Positions 33,661 to 45,897 of a DNA stretch of 64,000 bases are shown here, piece by piece. A program made the translations under genes and the position numbers. The DNA is from Bimuria novae-zelandiae CBS 107.79 (taxonomy: Eukaryota > Ascomycota > Dothideomycetes > Pleosporales > Didymosphaeriaceae): NCBI GenBank assembly GCA_010015655.1, contig ML976802.1, positions 24,131 to 88,130 of the forward strand, in the 5' to 3' direction. Numbering within the stretch: the first letter of the stretch is position 1; every line of letters starts with the position of its first letter. A model generated the notes under the pieces. It saw nothing but the letters and a program-made list of their open reading frames with translations, ran no database searches and was not told the DNA's origin.

Positions 33661-36600
33661 CACCCCCCTAGCTATAGTGGACAACAAAGCTGACTTCTTT
33701 GAGATATTAATCTGAGTCTCCCTATATAGTCGCACCCCCCAATCTTCTTTTTAATACCAGGTAGAAAAGTCATCAGGCTCTAGTATATCGTCGCTAGTAG
33801 ATGGTCCCTTTAGCTGCTCTGTGATATCTGTAAGGCCTAGCTATTTAACAAAGTTATTGTGTTTCTGTCGAACTAGTGTCTTTGTAAGACCGTCCGCAGG
33901 CATCTGATTTGTAGGCTTCTATTTAATCTATAGCTTCCTAGCATCTACTTCCTATCGTAGCCACATCTGATGTGTGTCAACATGTCTTAGCTTTGTATAA
34001 AGCCTATCCTTAGTCTTGTTAACAATCCCTATAGTCTGCTAATTATCACAGTATAAGGTAGGTAAGATCTCTAGCTAAAAGCGTACGTAGTTAAATATTT
34101 TGTTCTACTATTCTATCTCGCTGCTAGCAGTGGACAGAGCGAGCAACTTAGCCTTAGTAGTTAATTTCGTAACTAAGCGCTGTAAGGTTAATTTCCAGTT
34201 AATTAGTAGTCTATATAGCTTAAACAAGTAGCCTTATAAGCTTCGACGCGTATCAGGATCGTTAGTATATGCTGCGTCAGAGGCTCCATAGAACAGTGGT
34301 TCTGTTCCCGCTCTAGGATCGTCCTTAGGCGTCTCACAGAGATATGTCGTGTTCTCTGTACCTAGCCGTAAGGCTCCGATAGCTAGATGCTTTGTGCTAA
34401 CTAGATATCGCCATACATGCTTGGCAGCGTTCAAATGCTTCTGCCCTGGATTCTGTAGGTAACGTGCCAGTACTAAGTGTGCGCAAGCGACATCAGGCCG
34501 TGTAAACGTTAAGATATAGGCTAGTAAGCCTACTAGTTACTAATAAGTGTAGGTACGTTAAGAATTTGGTTCCTTAGTGCTTGGAGCTAGATAATTCTCC
34601 ACTAGCGGCACGGCTGGGTAGGCCTTGTAAGTCTATACAAGGTCAAACTTTATTGCAATCTTGTTAATAAAGGAATCCTAAATTAGCTAGATTTTCCCTT
34701 TTAGCTAATCCCTTATAATCCGTATACCTAGGAACTACCTTAGTTCTCTTAAACATTATACCTCGTACGTAGCTCGCAGCCTTCGTTCAAACTAACTATA
34801 ATACTCCAGGTTGTCTAGGTGTACTAGAACCACAATATTATCAACATAGAAGAAGATAATTAGGCTCTCGCTAGTAAATAAGTAGGGTACTTCCTTAACT
34901 AGCTTTAGTCCTAGCTTAACTAGAGTACTTTTTAAGTATTTATACTAGAGAAGTAGAGCATCGCATAAGCCGTAGAGTACGCGCTTAAGCTCTAGTAGCT
35001 TATTAAGTTAATTTATAAATCCGTCAGGCGTGCGTATATAGATCAGACGATTAAGGTAAGCATTCAGGAAGGCATTTAGAATATTATACTGATAGGCAAG
35101 TAGCCTAAAGGCAGCTAATAGAGTAATTAGGAAGCGGAAAACGCGTGCTACCAGCGTTGCTGCGTAGGTGTCTCCCCAGTCTTCCTGTAGGTCCCCTCTG
35201 ACTACTAGTCGCGCCTTAAACTTGTAAAAGTAGCTATCCTAATTAAACTTGTACGTAAATACCTATATAAGTAGTAGTACTTCGCCTTGCACAGTCGCCT
35301 AAGTAGCTATAGTTCTGCTAAAACACCCCTTGCTTTTGTAACTATTAAGCTTAGCACTTGTAGCTGCACGAAACTCTGCGCCGAATAGGTGCTTCTCTAG
35401 ATCCTTCCATCGCTTCGGTAGAGGCGGTAGCTGATCGCGATGTAGCCTAGTTCTAGGAAGCTTACTAAGTAACTTCTCTGGCGCGGATGGGTTAACAGCC
35501 GCAGCAAATATAGCGAAGTAGTCTCTAGGTGTCTTGCTATTTCTGCGCCTTCTGCTAGATATAATATAGCTAGCGTTAATATTGCTGCTGATCTTGTCTC
35601 GTTTGCGCGCGTTGTTTAAATGTCGATCTAGTACTTTATCTCCTTCTACTAGTGGTTGCTAGCCGCGAGGAAGCTTAACTTTGTTATCTACTATTTAAAT
35701 AGACTACTAATTTCTAGATATAGTACTAGGCTCTAGCGTTTCTTTTAGTGTTAAAAGTCCGCGCTGCTTACTTAACTTAGCTTTTACTACCTTTATTATC
35801 TACTACTAGCGCATTAGTTTACCTAGAAGCTACGCTTCAGCACTATCCTTGTCTTCTAAAGTGTTTATTCGTGTATTATTCTAAGTCGTGTTAAGCGGCT
35901 AATCAATTTCTAGATCCTCTAGCTTATCTAACTCCTTAATATCTAGTACTATTACTGCTCTGCGTAGCGTCTCCTTCTCCGCATATACCTCGTCGGTAGT
36001 GTATAGCTTTGAGGGCATAAGGACCACATCTCTAGTCCTGATAACTTTGCCTAGTGTTGGCATCCAAATGCGATAAATGTTTGTCGAATCGTATCTAACT
36101 AGGTGTCTTATTAAAGCACGAGATTCTAGCTTCTCTTTACACTTTACTTACTAATTAAGGACGTACGCTCGTGCTCCTATAATACTAAGATAAGCTACTA
36201 ATAGCTTTACACCTCTAATAATCTAATAAGGTGTTTTCTAGTTAAGCGATTTAGTAGGTGTGCGATTAAGCAGATAGATAGCCACTATAACGTATTTATT
36301 TAATAGCTCCTTTAGTAAATCTGCTTTAAGCCTAATAGCTCTTGCACGGATAATAATTAAATAGCTAGCTTTCTTTATTAAACTATTCTGCTCTTTTGTA
36401 TACTCTACACGCGGTTTAACGACGATCCCTAGATCCTTAAAGACACTAAGTAGCTTAGAATAGCCTTGTTTACTATTAAGTCTTATAATAGCTACATGCG
36501 CGCGGAATTAACGTTATAGCTTAGCTAGTAATCTTTAAGCTACTTATTAAAGCGTTATTAAGTTTTTATTAGGTAGGTAATAAGCTTCGTGCCACTTGCT

Positions 36601-38824
36601 GTACTAGTCCACGGCGTGGAATAGCTATAGATCTCTATTATAGCAACGCTCGGTGCGCTCCTTTAGCTGTATAAGGTCTATTCCTAGTTAATAAAATGGA
36701 CGTTCTGCTGGCTCTCGTGGAGCTCTCCTGCTTATTAACTTATGTAGCTTCGTCTCTGTATAGACCTCACAGTCTGTCCACAACGGCGCATGCTCTGGCT
36801 GCTCGCTGAGCTGTATTCCATTGACGTTCTCTGATAAATAAGCGATCGCCTTCTGGCTCGCATGGCCAAACACTCTATGAGCTTCCATCGCACTCACGCT
36901 CATTGGCTTCCTGCTAGAGTAGGATGGCCTAGGTCGGTACTAAGTTGCATAGAGTTCTAATGGCGGTTAGTCGTTGCAATCCAAGTCTATTAACTAGTAA
37001 TTACTATTATATTTAAGCTAGTATATTACATTTAATAGCTTTTTTTAGTATAAGCAGTTTTAGCTAGAGTTAAATTTAATGCCTAGGCTTCTGTATTAAG
37101 ATAGGCTAATAATACTCGTAAAGAACTTAGGTATGTATGCGACGTACGTTAGTTAAATTATCTTAACTCTAAAAGGTGTATTAATCTTAAGTAGGACCTC
37201 TCCCTATTCTTAAATAGGTATTAATTAGCCACTAGCGTACGCGCTTTCTTCTAGCTTAGCATTAGAGATCTTCTTCTAGCTATATGCCTTAGTATTAGTA
37301 ACATGCGTATTCGAGCCAGGATTAAGAATCCATCTATTTAGTAGTGGAGGCCGAAGCATTGGCTTGTTAGTAGCAGCGACCTAAAGTGTACTACACTAAG
37401 GCATTATAGCTAGCTACTAGCTATTATCGAAAGTAGTAACTTCTCCTAACTTAGTAGGCGTCCTAGTATTGCTTTTAGCTAGCCTGTTCTCTATTTTTTT
37501 AAAGAACCTTTGCTATAGGTGACTAATTAGCTTAAAGCTTCTAGAACTTCTTTTCAACGTCTTTGTTTAGCCGCTAATTAGCAGGTCGTAAAGCCATATT
37601 AACGTAGTAGTAACTGTCGAATTTATACTTCTTGCTATATAGGCAGGTTAGTGTCTTCTTCTAACGCTTATTCTTCTAATCCTTTAACTAATTAGCTAGC
37701 TGATCGGCTAGTAGAGTAACACCTAAAGTAGTGAATGTACCTAGTCCTAATGCAATTGGTCGAGTCCGTTAATAGTACGAAGTAAAATCGGCCACTAGAT
37801 TAAAGATACTAATAAAGTCTTTGCTGGTCCGTTCTGCTATAATAAGCGCTAATAGCTAACTTAATGCCTAGCTATTATCTAGACCTCTAATTAATAGGAT
37901 AAAGTCTTCTTGCGCTTAATTACTATAGACCTCTAGCATGCCTGCTTAGGTCATAAGACGCGTTATCTCTATCTAGTCCTAAAACTAGGTGTCGAGGTTT
38001 ACCTTTTGTAATTAATTCTTAAGTACCTAATAACGTGCTTAGAGTTAAGTATTACGCTTACCCTAGCTAGGATAGAGGTGCTTTATTAGAGTTCTTAGTC
38101 GCTTATGTGTGCTCGAGCAATTGGCGATTAGATAAATATGCCGCGATGCGATTGTTCTATTAATCTACTCTGTAAAGTTTCTAAGAGCCTTCTCTTTCTG
38201 CCGCCATTCGGCTAGTGCACTTTGATAGTCCTTTTGCCAAAGCTCGTATCTTCTTAGCTCCTGATCTGTGAGGTCTAGGATGGTGACTTCTTTGGCATCT
38301 TGATCGCCTGCTGCGCTACCCCCTGTGCCCCTTACGCTCCCTGCTTCGCCACTTACGTCACCACCTCTTGCAGTTCTTGGCTTATAAAATTCCTTTAGCT
38401 TAAGCCTTTTAGGCTTCTCTGTCTCTAACTTAGAGACTTCTTCGTGGCTTAGCGATGGATCGACGTATTCCTAGATATAGTTCCTGACTACGTAGTCCTT
38501 TCTAAGGAATATCCATTTTAACTAATCCTTTAGTTTATTAAGTATAATAGTCTCTTTTATAATTAGCAGGTCTAATTTAGTCGCTATCCTTGTAAGATAT
38601 GGCGTCCGTATTCTATGCAGCGTCTATATTCTATATAACGTTAATTCTCTAATAACAAGGTCCTAACTAGCGCTAATCCTAGACGATTTACGTCTCTTAA
38701 CTAATTGTCTAGTAACAACGAGGTCCTAACTTAATAACGTAATAACTAACTAGGTCTGCAAAGATAGACCTTAGTATAATACCCTGTAAACGTAGCGATT
38801 GTTAAAGGCTTCCAGGCTTATAAC

Positions 38825-38941
38825 TGTAAGGAAGGGAAGAGCTGCGTTTATTCCTCTATAGTAGAAGTATCCTACATATATATACACTCTGGATCCACCC
38901 AAGAGTCTTGGCATAGAACCTGATGGAATCGTACCGTAACA
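38825..38941 (-). repeat. Right LTR of element F
   Basis: 117 bases from TGTAAGGAAG to GTACCGTAACA. On the minus strand it is followed by GTTATAAGCCTGG, the primer-binding position. Confidence 0.9.
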
Positions 38942-39234
38942 TTAGCAGCTTTTAGATCGTGATTATAAACGTAGGCGCGACAGCCAATAGGCCTTATATA
39001 AGCGACGAGTGGCTTTCGTCCCCATACGACCTCGTACGGCGTCTTCCAGCCTAGTGCTTCTGTGGGCGTGCGGTTGAGGATGTACGCGGCAGTGCGATAC
39101 ATCTTATGTGACAGGTTTTTTGGCAGTTTGGCGTGTATGCGCATAGCGCGAGCTCGCTGTATAAGTACTCCGCCAGCACGTTCGATGAGTCTATTTAGTT
39201 CCTTTGTTCCAGCAGGTGCTGGCTTATACAGCAT
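38942..39234 (-). pseudogene. Integrase core fragment of element E
   Basis: An open minus-strand stretch encodes the end of a Copia integrase core: GTKELNRLIERAGGVLIQRA, then KMYRTAAYILNRTPTEAL, and KTPYEVVWGRKP leading to GCRAYVYNHDLKA. This matches the usual order after the catalytic Glu region. The frame breaks exactly at the right LTR of element F. The next residues (NKLKSRTLISHL) are found on the other side of element F at 33538-33490. Joined, the two pieces keep the same frame, confirming a clean insertion. Confidence 0.8.
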
Positions 39235-41634
39235 ATCTAGCTCTTTTATTATGTCGATAAGGTTATTTCTAAATCCTCTCTTATTATTACACTAAATAGC
39301 AACTACGTTAGCGTTATATATACGCTGGATCCTGCGGATTAAGGATATAAACTAACGTATAAGGGTTATCTTGTCTTTTCGCTTAACTATGGCGATTTTA
39401 TGCTACTTTAAGTACTTATCTATAGAGTGCAGGGCGTACTTGCTGCCGTTAATATACTCCTCTCCTATAGGGATAATGTAGATAAGGTCTATCGCGATTT
39501 AATAGAACGGTTTTTATGCGCGGCTCTCGACCGGGCGCCTTAAGATAATATAAGTTATTTAAGTCTTAATACATATCTTATATTAATAGTCCATGTGTTC
39601 TCTAGTTAATTAAACACCTTTAACGTTTAATTTAAGATAGTTAACTACTTTCTAGCCTAAATAGGCCTAGATATAATAAGCAGCACGCTAATTAATAATA
39701 TTAGTAGGCTTTAGCGCGTACGACAGGCGGTATAATGCCCTAAACGTACTTAATAGTAAGCGTAGAAGCGATAGTGGCGGTCGATGTAATAGTTTAGTAT
39801 CTATTAGCTAGTGGCCTCTATTATACTCGAGTTAGGCGATAACGTTTGATAGTTGGCGCATGTATAGGACATTATAGCTAGAGTTAAAATAGATAGACTT
39901 TGTACGGCAGCGAGCAAGTCTTAATAAGCTTATAAAAAAGTCTTTAATATATGCGACATGCGTTAACTCTAGCGTTTATATTTTATATAGTGTTCGAGCG
40001 ACAAGTTCTATCGTGCCCTAAGCTATAATTAAGATTTAGCTATTACTAGCGTAAACATAGCGACGTTATAGATTGTTGTTTATCCTCTTCCAGCCATGCT
40101 ATAACTTTGTATTAATAACGTGGGTGTTTGACCCTGGATCGACGATCTATTAGTTAAGGAGCTTAGCCTTATTAGCGTTGTCTCTAACTATTACTATAAG
40201 CTCTCTGTTAGGCTTAGCGTTGTTATCTAATATAATTATTTTTAAATAATTGTTCGATTGTTCTTTAAGAGATTTAAGAGATTTGGGCTCGAGAGAATTA
40301 GCTTAATCGATACTAATGTGTGATAGGCTAGTAATTACTATAAACGTGTTGCTATTCTTAGCAGGAGGATTACTATTATTAACTCGTAATAATTTAGTAT
40401 TTTAAGGTTATTAGGCTACCTACTTCCTAAGAGTAGTCTTAATACGTGTATTAATCTTAGAATCCTTTCGTGCTTCCTTAACCTTGCGTATAGCCTTAGC
40501 TATAGGCTAATAGTCCTTTGGACGTTATAGGTGGCGTGGGTTAAGAATAAAGTAGTTAGTGTACTAATGCTTCTTTCTATAAACATAGTTTTTAAGTAGC
40601 TTGTCTTAGTTACGGCTGCTACCGCGATTACCTTTTATAGACTATAGATTAACTTACTTTACGACTTTAAGCTTAGTAGTAGCTACTGCTAGGCCTATTA
40701 AGTGTGGCTTAGTGCGTCGTAGATATATAGTCATCTCGGCGACGTACGTCTCTAAAGATACTATCTTAGTAGTAGTGCCTTGCGCTTTATGCTTAAAGAT
40801 CTCGCGCAGGCAAGAAGTAGCGTATTCCTAATTAATTACCTTACAGGTAATAAGGAAGTCCTCTTATAGTTAATTACTATTAGTCTTAGGCAAGCTAACA
40901 GCCTTGCCCTAAGCTATAATATATACTTAGTCTAATAGCTATTACTTAATCTTCTTTATAGCTCGTGGCGTAGTCTTAAAAGCGTTATACTTATTAGTAA
41001 GCTCGCGGCGACGTGTCGCGTTTATAAGGCAAAAGAACTTTTTAAGTGTAACTAGTTAGTCGTACGGGGTATTGTAATCCTTAATTAGGTGTATATAACG
41101 TGTAGTAATTATCTTACTAATATTTATATTTAAGTTAGCTAGTGCCTTTACTTAAGTGCGATACTTAGTACAGCGGCGTTCTTATTAATCGCATTCTTAT
41201 TAATAGGAATTTTAATCGTTAGCGGATAAGTAAGAGAGTCTAGTAGCTTTAAGCTTATAATTAATAAGTTAAGGCTTAAGAGGCTCTTATAGCTTAGGGA
41301 GAGTCTCCTTTACTACATTAGGGTTAATATATTACTAGAGGCTATGTTAATTAGCGACGTCTCAGCGAATAAATAACTAGGTAAACTAGTTATCTAGTAT
41401 ATTTAGGACGATAGTGACTCGCGTTATAGTAGGGTCAAACTTAGTAGCTATTGTAGAGGCTATAGTCGACAGTATTTAATAGATCTAGGTAGAGATCCTA
41501 GTATGTGCGCCATAAGGATACGCAAGTAAACAGGTGCGTCGTAAAAAACGTGGTATAGTAACGTGCGACTCGTAAGTAGAGTAACGTTATAATAGTAGGT
41601 AAGAATAATCCTAGGTACAAGCTAGGCTTATAAC

Positions 41635-41827
41635 TATCGCGGTGAGCAGAGCTGGACAGTACGCAGGGAAATTAAAGGATTAAACTAAGGTTATACTATC
41701 TAGGAACTACAGAAGATATAGGTGCGCAGGCACAAATAACACTAGTCCTGGATAGGTGGAAGGTAAGTCGCAACCATGCCAAGGTAAGAGCAACTATCTT
41801 GTAAGGTAAGGGCCATAAACCGTGACA
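41635..41827 (-). repeat. Right LTR of element E
   Basis: 193 bases, partner of 30960-31162 with small indels near its inner end. On the minus strand it is followed by GTTATAAGCC, the primer-binding position. Confidence 0.85.
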
Positions 41828-43786
41828 AAGCCACTAGTTTAGTAGTAGGCAGCGTGTCAACGGTGGTCTTATTAAGGTCCTTAGTAGGGACAGTCTGCTA
41901 AAAAACGCTCTCTAACAGAACTATTAATGGCGATTTAAGCGCAGTCAGCCCTATTATAGGTGTAATAACTAGCAGGTCGGTTTAGATTCATAACGGTTGC
42001 GGACGTACGCCCAGGAAAATAGGCAGGTCTAGCGAAGTTCACTAGAGTAAAGCGCGTTGGTTAGTTCTACAATCTTTATAGAGCCGTTAGGTAGTTAACA
42101 ACGCAGACGGACCGTTCCAACACCATAAATAAGTAGCTTAAGTCCGCCGGCGATTATAATTATCCCGCGCTATTATTAGCGGCGCAAACGCGTTTACCAT
42201 TAGTGTTCACTAATATCTTTAATAGCTTCGGTAAGAAGGGAGGTGTGATTAAGTTAACGATTAAGCAGGTGGTAAAAGCGTGTACTTTATCACTATCGTC
42301 TTCTAAGTCGCTGGTAGATTCGACAGCCTTAGCTAAATTACCTTTCTATCGTTTGCTACCAGATGTCTTGCCTTTCGGCGGTGTATTCTTCTTTTACTAT
42401 TATTATTCCTTGTGCTTGCGGAGCCTCTCGCAGTTAGTGTACACGTGGCCAACAAACGTAAGTTCGTGTTTCTAGCACTAGGTGCACTTATTAGTAGCAG
42501 CGGTAAAAGGTTTAGTTAAGAAAGACTTTCCGCCACGTACTAAGCGGGCAGCGGTTTATCGCGCTGCGTACGCCGTGGATAAGTTAATAGTGTCTAAACT
42601 ATGTTTCTTACTAATGTCTAGTATCTTGGGTTCGATGTCCTGGAACGCAGTGAGCTGGCGGGTGGCTAGGTTGTTAATTACATTATCTATCGTATCTGGC
42701 AGGGTAGCTAGAAAGAAGGAGCCCTTAACATTATCGTCGTTAAACATGGCCCTCATGGCAACCGCCACAGGCTATATAGATAACGCACAACGCTTAGAAA
42801 TACGTGTCCAACGCTAGTAAAACTCGTCCAGGTAGAGGCGCAGGTCGTCGCCATCACGATATCGCAGGTTCGTAAGACTACAAAAGAGGAGGATGGATAA
42901 CTAGCCAGTGTCGCGATCAAAGCAACTCGTAAGGTAGTCCCACGCTATAGGCAATGTCTCGTAGTTAGTAACCTGTTAGGTAAGATTATTATACACTAAT
43001 AAGAGTATTATAATAAGAGCTTTAGTATCATCGGCATCCTAAGCGTTAATAGCAATAGTGTTAGCGCTGTTAGCTAGTGCGGCCAGTCGCGGCTTCTTCT
43101 TAGAGATAATCGGCCATAGCCCTGCGTATCGGAAGGCGACAGTCCAGGCTGACCGGTATTCCGCGAAGTTCTCGCCGCGGGATCCAAGCTTAGGTAGGGA
43201 CCCTGGGTCCAGTTTGAACTGGAAGGTCGACATGGTCGGTAGTAGTAAGGTCCTTGATGAAGACCAAGGTGAGAGGAAATCTGTATGTAGTTGGAACCGC
43301 TGAGGGTAGCAAAAGCAGCAGGTAACTGCTCAGGCTTTTGCCAGCCGGTGACGCAGCGGGCAGCTGGGCGGCTAGGCAATGACAGCAGCGGTGCAGTGTA
43401 GCGGTAGTGGACCGGCCCGCCAGTGGCGATGAGCGTAGCGGCGGTCGTGCGGCTGATGCAGCTGTGTAGAGCGTGTTATCAATTGTAGTGGTTCCGCCAG
43501 TGGCTATAGAGCGTAGTGGGGGTTGCAGGTGCAGCAGCAGTGGAACCGGTAGAAGCCTTTTAGCGTAGGTGTGACGGTTCTTGCAGCTGTAAATAGCGGT
43601 GCGGTGGGCAAGCCGGTAACGCAGTGGGTCAGCTGGGCGGCAGGCGTTGCAGCTATATAGCGGGCTAGTTAAGTAGAGCGTAAAGTGTATGCTCAATAAA
43701 GGCAGCGGAGCGCCGGGCTCATAACCTGTTGGAACTGAAGTTGAGTGTAAGAGTTATCAACTATGTAGGCGGAGAAGCCGCCTATA
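41828..43786 (-). mobile_element. Truncated Copia element: gag, leader and part of the 5' LTR (element G)
   Basis: A gag gene starts on the minus strand at 43233 (STFQFKLDPGSLPKLGSRGE, then YRSAWTVAFRYAGLW). It goes on through LATRQLTAFQDIEPKIL at 42768-42556. A zinc-knuckle-like region near 42480-42420 reads ELTFVGHVYTNCERL. Upstream lies a 490-base leader with little RIP and two related repeats. At 43711-43726, inverted, is GGTTATGAGCCCGGCG at the primer-binding position, then an LTR beginning at 43727 that is cut at 43786 by element H. The element ends at 41827, where element E starts, and no pol region follows. Gag is broken by stops but less mutated than elements D and F. Confidence 0.7.
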
Positions 43787-45895
43787 ACGTGCACGGACAG
43801 CTCATGCCCGGAGACACCTCGTGCCCCGCCGAACACCAAGCCGCGTCTCAACACCACAACTTCAACAGACTATAACGCTACAGCCATGGCACCTATCGAC
43901 GATGCAATTAAAGATTTGAAATCGCGTAATTTAGGAGAACACTTTACGTTAAGGGAAGTTACTAAGAAATATAAGGTTAACTACTTAACGCTAGGGCGAA
44001 GGTAGAGAGGCGTGATAGCGTCTTAGGAGGATAGATACTTAAATTAATAAGCTCTTAACTAATAATAAGAGCTAGAGCTTATACGATATATTATAAAGCT
44101 TATAAAGAGAGGCCTTCCTCCTATAAGAGAGATAATTAGGAATTTCTTATCTAAAGTAGCCTATTAGTAGCTAAGCGATCGATAGGTTTCTCGCTTTATT
44201 ATTAGACACTAGATCTATATAATTTTAAAGTAGACTACTACTATAGATCGTGTTCGCCACCTAGCTAATTCTAAGTTAAAATACTGTCTCTATTTCGAGC
44301 TACTGCATTAAAAGATCACTGAATATCACCTTAAGGCTCGAGATATATATAATATAGATAAGAAGGGCTTCTTAATTAGCTTAATAGGCAAAAGTAAGAG
44401 GATATTTAGCAAGCATTAATAAAAGAAGAAGGAGGTTTAAGTATTTCTTTAGAATAGATTACGCAAGTTCCTAATACTCCTAGCCTATTACTACGCTAAT
44501 AGGAGCTTGCTGCCTCTAAGCCTTATCTACGTAGCTAAAAAAGGAGCTATATAATTAAGTTAGGTAGAGAATATTAAGGCAGGAGAATATAAGGTCTTTA
44601 TCTTATTATCTCTAACAGGCTAGTTAAACAACGACATAGGCCTAGCTTGGCTAGAGCAGGTGTTTAATTGCTATATAAAGTAGCAATTAGGGAGATAGTA
44701 ATTACTTATCCTTAATAGCTATAGATCTTATGTTATAATAAAGTTTATTAACTACTATAATTGCTATAGGATCCTCCTTATAATCCTTCCCCCCTATTTA
44801 ACTTATACGCTCTAGCTGCTTAACGTAGTACTATTTAAGCCTCTCTTTTAAGCTTACTCTAACGAGCTTACTAACTATCTCTATAAGGCTTAAGGTCTTA
44901 TTCTAATTAAGAAAGGAGACTTCTTCCCACTCTTCTAGAGCGCCTGGATATCCTCCTTCACGGAGAGCCTTATATTAAAGGCCTTCGAAGCTACTAGGAT
45001 CTGGCCTATAGATGCTAACGTTATCCTCCGTAGATTTGCTAGCACGCTAGAAGCTAAGAGAAGCTTATTATTAAGGCTCTCTAATTATAATTAGAGAAAG
45101 ATAGATCGATTAGTTTAAGCTGCTATTACTAATAGCTATTAGTATAAGGTAAGAAAGCTACGTTTAAGCGTTTACTATCTCTTTGTTTAGAATAAGCTTT
45201 TAAAGCATAAGAATAAGGGCTTAAAGGAGGCTCTTTAATATAAAAAGAAGTACAGGAAGAAGGGTAAAGCTCTTAACCTTTAATAGCGCTAGGAATATTA
45301 TAGTAGCGCTATCTACTAGTCTCCTCGTAAGCTACGTAAGGCTCGAGCTAGAGAAGTAGTACGGGAGCGAGATAAGATAGAGAAGAAACTTTAAAAAGCA
45401 TAGGCTAAAAAGTAGCGTAAGGAGGCTTAACTATAGCGTTAAGTTAAGCTTAAGAAGAAGCGTGTAGAGAGGCAGAGGCTTAAAGAGATAAAGGAGGTTA
45501 AGTAAGCTAAGAAAGTAGCTAAACGCGCGCGTAAAGTTAAAGCTTAATACTAAAAAAAAGCTATCTAATAAGTTTAAAAACGTAAGCGACTAGCCTTATA
45601 AGTAATTTTATTAAATAATAAGCGTTAGAAACGCGCTAGCGCTGCTTACGCTAGTATTTAAGCTTAAAATAAGCTATTTACTACTCTACCTAAAGTCATA
45701 TTACGTAGCCGTAACATTAAGCTCCTAAATAAATATAATTAGTTTAAATTAATCGCAAGAGTCGATATAGTGCTTCACTAGAAAATCTTATAATAATAGC
45801 TATTGTACGTGGCTCAGTAGCCTCACTTTTGAAGTGGTGGATATGGTGTTCGGCGGGGCACGAGGTGTCTCCGGGCATGAGCTGTCCGTGCACGT
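43787..45895 (+). mobile_element. Pogo/Fot1-type DNA transposon (element H)
   Basis: Perfect 52-bp terminal inverted repeats (43787-43838 and 45844-45895) start ACGTGCACGGACAGCTCATG and are flanked by TA duplications (43785-43786, 45896-45897). Length 2109. One transposase gene runs on the plus strand. The repeats share the outer ACGTG and inner AACACC with element B, so the two are related families. The interior is saturated with RIP-type stops, while the terminal repeats are unmutated. Confidence 0.92.
43886..45560 (+). pseudogene. Pogo/Fot1 (DDE_1) transposase of element H
   Basis: The frame starts at ATG 43886 (MAPIDDAIKDLKSRNLGEHF) with a psq-type helix-turn-helix (TLREVTKKYKVNYLTLGRR). 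A CENP-B-like HTH region follows (RGLPPIREIIRNFLSKVA). The DDE_1 core begins DIYNIDKKGFLISLIGKSKR, where NMDEKG is usual. It continues FLILLAYYYANRSLLPLSLI, then LNSYRSYVIIKFINYY, where the DSH(GS) catalytic Asp is now Asn, and GDFFPLF. The tail is rich in lysine and arginine (REVVRERDKIEKK), ending near 45560. Stops occur every 10-30 codons, nearly all TAG or TAA. Confidence 0.75.
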
Positions 45896-45897
45896 TA

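Larger units (their letters stand above)
33544..38941 (-). mobile_element. Nested Copia-type LTR retrotransposon (element F)
   Basis: LTRs of 117 bases lie at 33544-33660 and 38825-38941, differing at about five positions. They are flanked by a perfect 5-bp target duplication TTAGC (33539-33543 and 38942-38946) inside the integrase region of element E. Total length 5398. A minus-strand polypurine tract (GGGGGGTG) follows the left LTR. Minus-strand remnants appear in Copia order. GAG-pre-integrase sequence lies at 36903-36688 (EAHRVFGHASQKAIAYLSE), the reverse transcriptase box near 34845 reads IIFFYVDNIVVL, and RNase H is at 34434-34234 (AAKHVWRYLVSTKHLAIGAL and DAAYTNDPDTRR). LTR similarity makes it younger than element D. 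The interior is RIP-mutated. Confidence 0.9.
30960..41827 (-). mobile_element. Copia-type LTR retrotransposon carrying a nested Copia (element E)
   Basis: LTRs lie at 30960-31162 and 41635-41827 (TGTCGCGG...CGTGACA type). They share a long identical stretch through GGATTAAACTAAGG and AGAAGATATAGGTGCGCAGG. On the minus strand a polypurine tract (GGGGGGTG) precedes the left LTR, so coding runs leftward. The reverse transcriptase box near 32275 reads FIYVNDIIIAFY. Integrase sequence lies at 39234-38942 and resumes at 33538 after the nested element. The element is about 5.47 kb without it. Flanking 5-mers (CTTCA left, AAGCC right) do not match, so the two ends did not come from one simple insertion into intact DNA. 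Confidence 0.8.

Noticed and set aside
42203..42817. Plus-strand frames within the Copia gag region
   Set aside because: They are antisense to gag sequence that reads better on the minus strand.
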